Below, piece by piece: positions 33,718 to 44,847 of a DNA stretch of 64,000 bases (its first letter is position 1; every line of letters starts with the position of its first letter). Made by a program: the position numbers and the translations under genes. The notes under the pieces were generated by a model, which was not told where the DNA came from, did no database searches, and saw nothing but the letters and a program-made list of their open reading frames with translations. The stretch is from Tetragonia tetragonoides (lineage: Eukaryota; Streptophyta; Magnoliopsida; Caryophyllales; Aizoaceae): positions 42,740,766-42,804,765 of the forward strand of contig CM076147.1 in NCBI GenBank assembly GCA_038025085.1, given 5' to 3'.

Positions 33718-34598
33718 CTCCCTCCGTTCCTGGCTCTTCCTTACAGTTTCCTTTTTAAGATGTCCACTATTCTTCTTTACCTTACCCATTTTAGCAATTT
33801 TTAAGTGATTAAAAGTCTACAATGTCCTTGCATTTTTCTATGACAAAACCCACTCAACTATTCCCCTCTCTCCTCATTACCACCCAACCCACATCAGAAA
33901 CTTCCCACAGCCACTCACCCACCAGGGCCACCGGCCACCACCACCACCACCACCACCACCACCCACCAGGCCGCCACCATTAAACATTAAACTCTCTCTC
34001 TCTTCGACTTCCCCTCCCCCACCAGCCCCCACCCCGAGAAAACGAAACCCCCACCCAACCCCAACCCACGAATTCCCACCACCCCAAGCCCCACCATGAA
34101 ACCCCACCACCCCGAACTCACGAATCCCCCACCCACCCACCAGCCCCAAACCCACAAAACCCCCACCCACTCCCAGGCCCCAACCCACGAAAATCCCACA
34201 CACCAGGCCCCAACCCACGAATCCCCACCACCCCGAATTCCACCACGAAACCAGACCCACGACCCACCCCCCATACTAGATCGATGAGAAAGGGAGAACT
34301 AGGTACGAGAGCCACCACCATAATTCACATTTCGTGGATTTCGAGGGGCGGAATTGGGCGGTGGAGAAAAGGAGAAACGTGACTGTTGGTGGCGATGGGA
34401 AGGGAAGTGAGTTGAATATTAGGGTGTTGGAGGTTTTTGAGGTGGTGTTGAAGGTGAGGATGAAGGGAAACTGATGGGTTTACAGGAGAGAGAGGGAGAA
34501 GACTAGTAAGGGTAAATTGGGAATCTTTGTATAAAAGTTTAGTTTTCTTGGTAATTGGTCCATTTGCTTATGTAAGGAAGAATTTGGAATGGAGGGAG
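33718..34598. mobile_element. Long Stowaway-like (Tc1/mariner) element
   Basis: The ends CTCCCTCCGTTCC (left) and CTCCCTCCATTCC (reverse complement of right) are classic Stowaway termini. Similarity continues to TTCCTTACA, and both ends are flanked by TA (33716-33717, 34599-34600). At 881 bp it is much longer than usual Stowaway MITEs. The interior has a strongly C-rich strand (33885-34270) built of irregular CCCACGAATCCCCACCACC-type repeats, and no transposase. Confidence 0.85.
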
Positions 34599-34711
34599 TA
34601 TTTAGCTAATGAAATTATTTCACTCTTATAAGTTTGTCCAATCCTAAAACCTTCAAACGATGTTAGTAGTTTATAACTTATATATATAAGTTTTACATAA
34701 TCAGCACTCAT

Positions 34712-34951
34712 GGTGCGTTTGATAGAGCTTATACGGTCAGTTTAGTTCAGGTATTAATTCAGTGATTTCAAATTCAGTTAAACAATGTTCAGTTCAGTTC
34801 AATAGTGCTAAGTTCATAAACATACCTTTTGTCTCACATATCAAGTTGTGTTCAATTCACTTTAATTGTGTCCATTTTAGTTCGGTAGTATCGAGTTTAG
34901 TGATGTTGAATTCAGTTCAGTTCTGATAAGTTCAGCTCCATCAAACGCACC
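34712..34951. mobile_element. MITE with TTCAG repeats, second copy of the family
   Basis: The left end GGTGCGTTTGATAGAGCT pairs with the right end AGCTCCATCAAACGCACC. The interior has TTCAGTTCAG runs like the element at 1852-2137. Bases just outside are also partly inverted, and no clean target duplication remains. Confidence 0.75.
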
Positions 34952-34957
34952 GTAAGT

Positions 34958-35384
34958 AGTCATTAGTAGGAGGTGGGTTCCAACCCTTCCAAGTTCCAAC
35001 CAATACCTAACCGAGGCATTTTCTCGTGGTGTTCTCAATTTGAAACTCATTTCATCACCCTTTATAAAAAAAAAAAATTTAAATGAAATGCATTCAAACA
35101 TTAATGGTTAGATTTTTGTATACCAAAAATGAGAGCTTATGGTAGAGCTTAGCCGTCGTCACCCATTCTCTTCAATGGTGTCGGTTTACACAAACATCCC
35201 CTAAACAAATCACCTCTTTCATTATCACACTCACCTATCGAGCTTTCTTCTTCTCCAAGCACCTCTAGTCATCTTTGACCTTCCTACTCTCTCTTTCTCT
35301 CTCCTCCATTCATTTTTCGCCAATTTCTGCATCTTATACTTCCCCGTTTTTTCTTTCTTCAATTTTCTCTCTCCTCAATCAGAG
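34958..35384. promoter_or_regulatory. Presumed promoter and leader of SPS gene
   Basis: This is the interval between a MITE and the solanesyl diphosphate synthase ATG. Its last 130 bp are CT-rich (CTCTCTCTTTCTCTCTCCTC), a common plant 5' leader. No specific box is claimed. Confidence 0.4.
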
Positions 35385-38300
35385 ATGTTATTCTCGCGAG
35401 GGTTGGCTAGGTTGTTATCTAGGTCTAGATTAAATCAGTGTCCATGGCGTTATGCTTCTCAAAGCAGCGCTACAGCTGCTTATCACCAATTGCTCTACTC
35501 TAATCACTCTCTTTCCTCCAAGGTCAGTGTTTTTAATTTTCGTGATTGTTTGTTTGTTTTATCATTTTGTTTTATGAATTTCGTTTTGCTTCGACTTGTC
35601 GTAAACAAATACTACTTGATACTTTATTGTGTTTGTTTATTTATACTGCCTGAATTTCATTTTTGCCTTGGATATTATGCGGTGGTTGTTTGTATATTTT
35701 TGATTGTGGTTTCATAATTGGTTAATATAAGATGCAATTGCACAATTATTTGTGGTAAATGAAGGAATTGTAATTAAGGAAGAGAGAGGAATTGTGCTTT
35801 GGAAGCTAAAAGATGCTGCTGATGAAAGATTGTTCATTTCCTATCTATTGATTAGCATAGTCTAAGTTATAATGTCTGTTGATTAGGATAGTCGGTTGTC
35901 GCATATGTAGTAGGAATACTAGATCACCTCAACTACAATTACATGTGGAATCTGGATTCGTGGCTCCTTGTTGCGTGTATTCTGTTACAAATTAGGGAGA
36001 AGGTTCTTTCAATCTTTAAAGATGCACAAAGGTTGATAGGAAGTAACAGCAATGTTCAAGGATGCACAATGATTGATAGGAATCGAAGTGTACTCCATTA
36101 AACTAAATAGTGAATAATACTATGTGAGAGAAAAGCGCGTGGATTAAACTTAAATTAAGTAAATCGATTCTAAAATAAAAAGGGAAAAAACACACCCAAA
36201 GTGATGAGCTCAGTTAACAATGGATGGGGAGTAGCACTCACCTTCATGTTCTGACAATATTTGCAACCACATTCAATCTTCCCACATTCCACTTCGTTTA
36301 AGCGAAACTGGTACTGTACAACTCATACAAATACAACACCATCCCAAATTTGCAATTGAAACTCTGTTACCTATACCACCGTGGCACTCAAGAAATGGCT
36401 GTTTCTCTCTCTTCAACTTCTCACCTACTCACGTTTCTTGATCTTACCCATCCAAAGTTCCCAAGAGGCAGAAGAACAAGTGGTAGAAAAACTGGAGCTT
36501 CAATTATTGTTGCAGCTAATTCCAATAATGAAATTGCCTCAGAAAATTCGACCAAGTTGGTCACTTTTTTGGGTAAAGGAGGTTCTGGAAAAACTACTGC
36601 TGCTGTTTTTGCCGCAAAGGTTAATCCACATTGCCTTTAAATTTCTGGGTTACTCCATAAATTTGTACATGGTTGTTTTCTTGAGTACTGACTTTTGGTA
36701 CTATTCGGCAGTAGTTAGCAGATTTGTCGTGGGAGAACAAATACTTCTCTGTTTCAAAGGATCACAAAACAAATTATGCAAAAGAACTCTATCCAGCTTT
36801 CTAGGCATCCCTTCTACTCTAATTATGATTTTGGTTTAAAACTGCAAACTTAGTGGATGGATTTTACACAGAATTGAGAATAGGAAGATGGCAAAAGATA
36901 AGTTTTGAGGAAGAAACTTAACTAGTGGGTTCGGTATTCATTCTGGATGATCATGTTTTAAAGAGAATTGCTTCTAAAGGAATCGGTCATAATCATTCAT
37001 CCTCACTGAGATTTTTTTTTTCAACTCCATATTTGTCAAAATCAAGTGTCCATTGCTCCACAGTCCACACTCCTCAGCTCTACAAGCTAAAACTCAACTT
37101 ATTAATTGGTCCCTCATGACCCCTCAAACTATGCATCACATACAATGGTTTGGGATATCAAGAAGAAACATAGTATGGCAACTTCTTCTTTTACCCAGCG
37201 GACCCTAATTTATCTAGCTGCCTAACATACGAGTTTAGGTCTGCAATGCGCTCTCTTAGCAATATAACATAAAGGTCACTTCAAGTACCCAAAATACTTT
37301 TTCCTAATTTATGCAAAAAGGTGAATGGAGAGAAGGGTTATGAATTTGTGATGCCACTAAGCAAGAAGTTCCTTTTCTCAACAGTAGCATACCAATTACG
37401 TCCCTAAAAGATGAAGTAATAAGTAATTTGTCTGTGCCTCTTAACACTATAAACAACATCCTCTGTTTTTGTTGCTTTCTTTGTTTTCGTTTTTTTTTTT
37501 TTAATAAAAAATTTCAAATTCTAAATTTCATATATCTTTTACATGTATGTGTTTGGATTTGTAGTATGCCTTCATAATGAGATTGATAGTGGTGCTACAT
37601 CATATAGTGCGGCATATGATGCTTTTTTTATGTTGGTGGTTATTGTTTTTCTCCTACCATCATGCTGCTGTTGAATTGCCATACCAGTAATATTGATATG
37701 TTGTAATTGCTGTCTTATTGCAGCATGTTTTTGGATCCATAGAAAATAATTATTGGAGTTCTCCTCTGTTATCTGAAGTGAGACATCGGATTCATCATAG
37801 TGCCACGTCCACTGTTGAGGTTAGGTTTGAATTTAGAGTTAGTTCAAAATGTCAGCATTGATTAATGCCAACATATTCTTTGCTTGTGAAAGAAAATAAT
37901 TGATGTCTGGTTTTCAGAATATGTGTTGTGTTTGAGAGTTTGCTAGGTTGGTTCTATCTTTGGGTAAATGAATAGGAAAATGAGCTTGATCGTTGTTTTT
38001 GTAAAGATATAATTTGGTAACTATTTCAGGGTGTTATTTTCTTTGCACATGATCCCCTCCCTCAATTTGGTTAAAATATAGTTGGTTTACTTTTATTTTG
38101 TACAAACTCAATTGTATTCATAGGTATCGCTTACATCTTTCGTAAATGAAACCATTATACAAGCGAGGGCTTCTGACAGCCTGACAGGCTCCCGCCTATG
38201 GCAGGGTATACGGGTTCTTTTGGTGTGGGAGATAGGGGGAGGAGTACTAGATGAATGCATCATTGCATACTTAGTGTGATGTGCAGATTTGCTATTTGAA

Positions 38301-41300
38301 GTAGACCCTTGATTTGAGAAGCTTGGACAGGCATTTTATATGAATAACAAGTAGAGGATAATCCATCGGGATATTTGGTTCAGTTCATTATGGCCCATTG
38401 CTATAAAATAGTGGCTCTTTTGTTAACGGCTGGCGTTATCAGTGTTTATCTATCTGTTGTCTCTTCTAGTGAAGTTCTCTGCCCAATTTGTTATGTAGAA
38501 CGATTATAGTCTTACGTTTGAAGATTAATCTTTGCTTCGTTGACGCCTAACAATGGATTAAGGGTCTAAGTGACATAAGATGTAGCTTTAGATGCCAGTT
38601 TTGACCCTCCCAAACACTGTCTTAAACTTGTTGTAAACTGATTCACGGGTGTTGGTGTGGGACTCGTCAGGCCACTATTCTTACAATCTATTTCAATATG
38701 ATCTGATTTTACCTCCACATTAGTCCCCCTTTTCCAGTCTCCTAAAGATGTGGAAGGCCAAAGCTCCTCAGGTGGGGGTTCTTTGCTGGATTTTAGAACA
38801 CACTACGACATTAGTTGTTTTGTCAATGTATTTGAAAACCGCATGCGGAACAGACACAGATATAAACAAAGTGTTCATGTCACTTGTTGGTTAATCTTAT
38901 TCCCCAAACTTTTTTGTATGCGTTTTCATTTTTATTCAAAGTACTCAGTATATAATATGTCTGTTGTGATGTTTGCTGAAAATTTGAGTTGGTTATTTGC
39001 TTTATGCAGGACCAATCAGACCCATTTTCCCTCGTCGCTGATGAATTATCAATCCTAGCTGATAGATTGCGGGCAATGGTTGTAGCAGAGGTGTGTGTGT
39101 GGTTCTTATCTGTCTTACTTGTGATGAATAAATATTTTGTGGAACGAAAATAGGTCAGGTGGACGGATATTGTACCATGTTCCCTGAAGTGACTTTTCGC
39201 AGGTCCCTAAATTAGCATCTGCTGCCGAGTATTTCTTCAAATTGGGAGTTGAAGGAAAGCGGTTCCGTCCTACGGTATGTTTTAGATTCATCCGTTAATA
39301 GAATTTCTTTTGATCCAAATGGGAGAACATTAACCCCCTCCCCCCAGGCCCCCACACAGGAAAGGGATGAAAATGGACATTGATTAGTTGTTAGGAGTTT
39401 ATACACCCTGGAAGTTTGTTACTTTTTATTTTTTTAGATGGTAAGGTGGAGTGGTGGAGCACTCCTGGGCCGACCCATCTCGTGATAAAGGCTAAGGAGC
39501 AAATGGCCATGCATTTGGAGGGGGAAGGGGATAAAGCATAAGGGAAACTCCAAATGCCTGGGAATTGAACCTTCGTGGTGAGGGAATACTACCAAGGGGA
39601 ATACCATTAGACCAACCTCATGTTGATTTGGAAGTTTATTTATGGGTATTGTGAGTCAATAAGGTTATCTGTATGTGTCTTTTCCATTGTTGACACGGTT
39701 GCCACTATATCTGTTGCAAATAACTTAACCAATAGTTGGGGTGTAAACTTTATCGACTGGATGCCTGATCTTACAACATTCCTTTTGCTTGCTGGTGTTG
39801 TTGAGCTATATGATCTAGGTTTATGTGTAGCTTGGTTCTCACTTCTCCTTGTTTTCTTTCTGGACATATGAAATGCAATCTAGCTTAGTGTCTCAGTATT
39901 TGATGTGGTGTTTCTGACTCGCTTTCTTGCTGGACACTATCCTTAAAGAAATTAAAGTGACGCTGTGCAGGTGTTATTGCTAATGGCAACAGCTTTGAAC
40001 ATGCCTGTCCCTTTGTCAACTGCCGATAGACTGTCACCTGATAGAGTAGTTAATACGTTGGCATCAGAGCTACGTACAAGACAGCAGTCCATTGCTGAGA
40101 TCACAGAGATGATCCATGTCAGTATTTATTTTCGTTAATTACATTGTTCAAAATTTTGTTTACTGCTTCCATTTTTGTTGACATTTTGGCTGTCATTTGA
40201 ATTCTTGCATCATACATGTGATGTTGTCTAGTTTTACTCAGTATGCTATTTTTTCTTCTTCTCATAGGTGGCGAGCCTTCTTCATGATGATGTCTTGGAT
40301 GATGCTGAGACAAGACGTGGTGTTGGTTCGTTAAACTCAGTGATGGGAAATAAGGTAATGTCTTTTGTCTTCTCATGCTACATGTTTTACAGTTCCATTT
40401 CCATGTCTGCTACTGTTAAGTACTGAAACATTAGGAGGTTTTGGATATTCTGTCTGTTGGTGTATTACTTACCTAGTTGCCTTTCTCAGTTCTTTTGAAT
40501 CTTTAGCCTAAAAGGTGCAGTGTGTGGGTACTAGTACATTTCTGCTGGATGGTAGCTTCAACATTATTGGTCTGGCATCCTTTTCACTTTCCAGTGTCAG
40601 AGGCTCAGCCTTAAATTTTACTCTGTTTTTTCTCTGGAAATGTTATGCGATATTAGAACTATTAGCTTTTCAGATACTATCAAGTATCTACATGACCTTA
40701 TAAATCCTGTGAAAAATGTTTATAATCTTGGGTTCAAACCAAAGGTATTTGATCTATTCTAATTGCTTATAATCAGTTGTGTTTATCCTCCTGTTACGCC
40801 TTCCTGTCCAGTTTTACTTGTCATCTGAATTCTGATAGAAAGTTAGGTGGGGATAGTTTGGGGTTAAACTGGAATGGAGGGTGTGCTAAGCTATCTGGCA
40901 TGGTTGCAGCAGAGATCAGATACCTATGTGGCAGTTCGGGACAGGTCTGGAGGGGTGGGGTTAAACGAAGAACAAGAAGCATAGAGTTCCGCCCCCTCCC
41001 TTCTTTTTTAAAACATATGTTGTTTTATGACCTTTAATATTGATAAGATGAAGTGAACCGATACAATTATGTGCCATATTTTTCTTTAGAACCCAATTAG
41101 CTGGAAGGTATTCTTGGCTCGTTCATTTGACAGAGATTCCCTTACCCAATTGGTGTTTTGGACATTTTAAATTGTTGAGGTTCCCTTTTTAATTTTTTCT
41201 TGTCCTCCCCCCCCCTCCGTTGAAGGAGTAAAATGCATTGCTGTGTTATGAGTTTCGAGGGTCTAATGTTTTTGCCCACAGCGCATAAATAAAATTTAGC

Positions 41301-44300
41301 ATATGTACCTTGACTTCATCTATTTCATACAGTGCAGTTGGCAGTACTAGCTGGTGATTTCCTATTGTCTAGAGCTTGTGTAGCTCTGGCTTCTCTGAAA
41401 AACACTGAGGTAAATGTTTATTTGGCATTTACAATTCTAACTCTAGATAGTTTTTAATTTGTGCTTTCCTGACATGTTTCCAGCTTAGTAAGCATTTTGC
41501 AAAAATTTGGATCATATGGTTCTTGTGCAGGTTGTTTCATTACTAGCTAAAGTTGTGGAGCATCTTGTCACTGGCGAGACTATGCAGATGACGACAACAT
41601 CTGACCAGCGTTTAAGGTACGTATTCAGCTCTTGGAGCTGTCTTCTTGGGTACTCTCTTCCTTTCAAATTAGATGTCGAGGAATAGAAGGTGAGAATTTT
41701 ATGTTTTTTGATGCCCCAATTGGAATTCAAGACAAATTTTGTTCCTGGAAAAATTCAAGGCTACTAGCTATAGTGTTCACACAATTGTCTTCGATGTACA
41801 TGTAAAAGAAAATGGAGGGAGTACTTATTCAATGTAATTGCTATGTTTATTGATATTTTGCTCTATAGTTTGAGGGGGTGATATTAAGGCTTTGTTATGT
41901 GCAGCATGCACTACTATATGGAAAAGACCTACTACAAGACTGCGTCATTGATCTCAAATAGCTGCAAAGCAATTGCTCTTCTTGCAGGGCAAACTGCGGA
42001 AGTTGCAACGTTAGCATACGATTATGGGAAAAATCTGGTAGGTGAATACTTTCAAATCCATATACTTAAAAATAAGGTGAACAAATTAACTTCTGTTGTG
42101 TTTTGGCTATATCATCACTTAAAAGAAAACACATGTGAGATCATAGGTGAAGGGTTATCGGAAAAGGAAACATCTTAGTTATTGGTAAAGGCTAACCTGT
42201 GTTCTTTTAGCCATTATTCTTTTCGATTAAATGCCGTATTTCTGTATTGATGTCTCAACTTAAAGCTAGTTTCTTGATGTCTGTGCAATACAAATTAGAT
42301 TATCTATATATTCAAGTCCCGGATGAAGGAGCCTACTCTAAAATGGTTGAGATGGATGGCACGGTTGCTTATTTCCTATCTTTAAAACAGTGGCTGATTA
42401 TGTTTCCATTTGTTTCTTCATCATCAGGGATTGGCATATCAGTTGATAGATGATGTTCTTGATTTCACCGGCACATCTGCATCACTAGGAAAGGGTTCAC
42501 TTTCTGACATACGCCATGTAATTCTTCTTCTCCTTATGTGGCTGATAGTGAATTATACTTGTTTACTGAAAAAATATTCTTTTTTTCGGGTATGGTGGAT
42601 ACATAACATACACATACTGGGAGTTGGACTACACTTTGTATGTGGACGATGGAGGCAACCATTGAAATGGTTAGCACTGGCAATCAATTGAAGCTCTTGT
42701 GCAATAAGATAATTACAAATTAACATAAAACAAATAAACAAAAAGTTGAGTGTCTAGTTGTTAATATGAAGGGTAATCTCTCCCGTATTGTTTTTCCATT
42801 TGTTTTGGTGAGATCAAACTCATCCTCTTTTTGGGCGTGTCTCACTATTTGTTTTATTTTTAGACCGAGTCTTGACAGACGAGATTGAACTTGAGTTTAA
42901 TGTGATTTGTTGATTTTCCTTGCTTACCACAAGACTTCCCTGTCAAGATGTGGGCAATCCTGTCCAACCTAGTGCATCATTGATTTTTAAACTAGATCCC
43001 TTGAAAATTTCCTACTCAAACAATACTCTCACTTGTAATGTTCAATCTAACCTAATGAGGTGTTCAAGGGGGTGGGGGTGGGGGGGTTAGTTGGGAATTG
43101 GGATCCTTTTTTCAAGTTTTGAAATTGTCCCTCTGTAAGCTTTTCTGTGCTTTCCTAGAAAAGTTAATGGAAGGAGTTGGAAGAACTTATTTATCTTTTC
43201 TTTTCCAAGTTTTTAGCTTTGTTGAGTCTTTGATTTAGTAAGCGGTTTTGTGTGCCTGGCCTACAAGTGTTTTTTTATTTTTTATTTGGGGGGGAGGGGG
43301 GGAATAAGGGGATCTCAAGTTGTGAGCCATGGGAATCAAGCCTACATCTTGCGCAATTTTTTTTGGGTGCTCCCCTATGCACCCACCTAGGTACATCGAC
43401 TAGGTTTTAAAGATGAGGCCCACTTGATTTTGTAGATGAGGCCCACTTACTTTAAAACCTAATTTTAAAAAATTGGTGTACCCAATTGGGTACAAATAAG
43501 GCATTGCACATTTCGTGGGTGGAAGTGGTACCACCACTCCACCTCCCTGATTCTCGAGCTAAGATGACACTATTAGACTACTGTTCTGTTAATACAACTT
43601 TCTTTAGGCTACAAAGATCTCTTTCCTTGATTCATGTGTGTGGTGCCTGCTATGATATAAACATTCTAGACGTGTCAAGTTTTGCTGTTTTTGTCACAGG
43701 GAATCGTCACAGCCCCTTTGTTATTTGCCATAGAGGAGTTCCCTCAATTAAGTGAAGTTGTGCAACGAGGTTTCAACAACCCTGCCGATGTAGATCTTGT
43801 AAGTTTGTGTGTTCACAATAACCCATTTTAATTTGTGGATTGCCAAGTAAATATATGCTTTTGTTGTGAAGGAAAGTTGTGCTGGGAATGGCTATCGTGG
43901 GTCTGAGCGCCCCTCCCCTCCCCCAGCCTCCTCGCCCAAAGCAGAAAAAAAGAAATAGGAAAGACGAGCTATCCTAGACAAGATGCCCTATCCAATCATT
44001 TGGTTGATTTCAGATGTATTCTAGCCTCTAGGGTTATTTCTCTTTTATCACTGGAACACTTTCTATAATCGTCATCCCCATGAATTCGCCTGCAATCAGA
44101 TGCTGAGCTCTCTAATTGCAGTTCCAGTCACTTTGTTGCCTGACGAAGTGATACACCTCACCTCAGTTCACGGAGCTCATATTCTACCACCTTACCATGT
44201 TGAACTAGGACCATGACAACAACAGCAGCCCATGGAGTATCCCGCCTAGGGCGAGGTCTGGGGAGTTCTAGGTGTATGCTGCCCTACCCCTAGCTAGTCA

Positions 44301-44847
44301 CCTAGTAAAAAGGCTGTTTCTGATAGACTTACATAAGATATTTTGAGTTGTTGGAAAGAGTTGAATGAATGCAAGAAAAAAATGCATGAATGGATGAGTG
44401 AATGAATGAATGAACGAGTTAATGGATGAGAGGATGGATGGAATTAGGACCGTATCTTCCACAGTACTTGGGTTGGCTGCAGGAGCATCCCCACAAACCC
44501 CAGAAGAACATATCTAGTGGAAGAATTATTGTCTTGCTCTTGTTTTGTTTCTTGGTTATGGGACCACACAAATTATGGTGGTTTGTGCTTTGTCAATAGT
44601 TTGATTGTGTTTATGCAATCTTTTGACCACACACTTGTAAACTTTTATGATCTCATTTTGAATTTAGGCGCTTGAGTACCTTGGTAGAAGTCAAGGATTA
44701 CAAAGGGCCAAGGATCTAGCAGCAAAGCATGCATATCTAGCTGCTGAAGCCATTGATTCTCTTCCTGAAAATGACGATGAGGATGTTAGAAGGTCAAGGC
44801 GTGCACTCATAGATCTTACTCACCGAGTCATTACAAGAACTAAGTGA
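35385..44847 (+). CDS. SPS3: Solanesyl diphosphate synthase, mitochondrial type
   Basis: Twelve exons join in phase to 1281 bp (426 residues): 35385-35522, 37724-37819, 39010-39090, 39203-39274, 39971-40117, 40268-40354, 41338-41409, 41531-41616, 41905-42037, 42428-42517, 43700-43798 and 44668-44847. Exon 1 (MLFSRGLARLLSRSRLNQCP) is basic, Ser/Arg-rich and lacks acids, as expected for a mitochondrial presequence. The trans-prenyltransferase hallmarks follow: GVEGKRFRPT, first Asp-rich motif LLHDDVLDDAETRRG (Asp185 to Asp190), LAVLAGDFLLSRA, GETMQ, YYMEKTYYKTASL and second Asp-rich motif YQLIDDVLDFTG (Asp312-Asp316). The enzyme elongates allylic diphosphates with IPP to a long polyprenyl chain used for ubiquinone. 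Length and pattern match Arabidopsis SPS3 (At2g34630). The large intron 1 holds a foreign gene fragment, and other introns hold SINEs. The exact chain length of the product cannot be read from sequence. Confidence 0.93.
36395..36619 (+). pseudogene. First exon of an ArsA-like chloroplast ATPase
   Basis: Within SPS intron 1 lies a 75-residue frame starting MAVSLSSTSHLLTFLDLTHP, a Ser/Thr/Lys/Arg-rich transit-like region. It ends in TKLVTFLGKGGSGKTTAAVF and AAK, followed by GTTAAT, a possible splice donor. The P-loop GKGGSGKT is at 60-67. This matches the first exon of the plant family of Arabidopsis At1g26090 (ArsA/GET3-type P-loop NTPase, chloroplast). No further exon was found in the window on this strand, although the family is several hundred residues long. 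It is thus an isolated, well-preserved 5' fragment, most likely duplicated or carried into this intron. A nested complete gene is ruled out by the lack of later exons. Confidence 0.75.
39421..39628 (-). mobile_element. tRNA-derived SINE in SPS intron 4
   Basis: Reading the minus strand, the A box is GGTTGGTCTAATGGTA (39602-39617) and the B box AAGGTTCAATTCCC (39560-39573). An A-rich end (AAAAAAATAAAAAGTA) closes the element. Target duplications TGGAAGTTT(G/A)TT flank it at 39409-39420 and 39629-39640 with one mismatch. It is inserted antisense to the SPS gene. Confidence 0.88.
44214..44330 (-). mobile_element. SINE fragment in SPS intron 11
   Basis: On the minus strand the words CTATCAGAAACAGCCTTTTT, GGGGTAGGGCAGCATACACC, CCCCAGACCTCGCCCTAGGC and the (TTG)-rich end CTGCTGTTGTTGTC follow the body and tail of Au/TS-type plant SINEs. 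The tRNA-like head is missing. Confidence 0.6.

Noticed and set aside
33877..34321. Glycine/tryptophan-rich minus-strand and proline/histidine-rich plus-strand frames
   Set aside because: They arise from the C-rich repeat in the Stowaway-like element and have no independent support.
36381..36839. Second open frame overlapping the ArsA-like exon
   Set aside because: It is a shadow frame of the recognised exon and intron.
41740..41830. GGAGGGAGTACTT in SPS intron 8 as a Stowaway end
   Set aside because: No matching inverted end could be found nearby.
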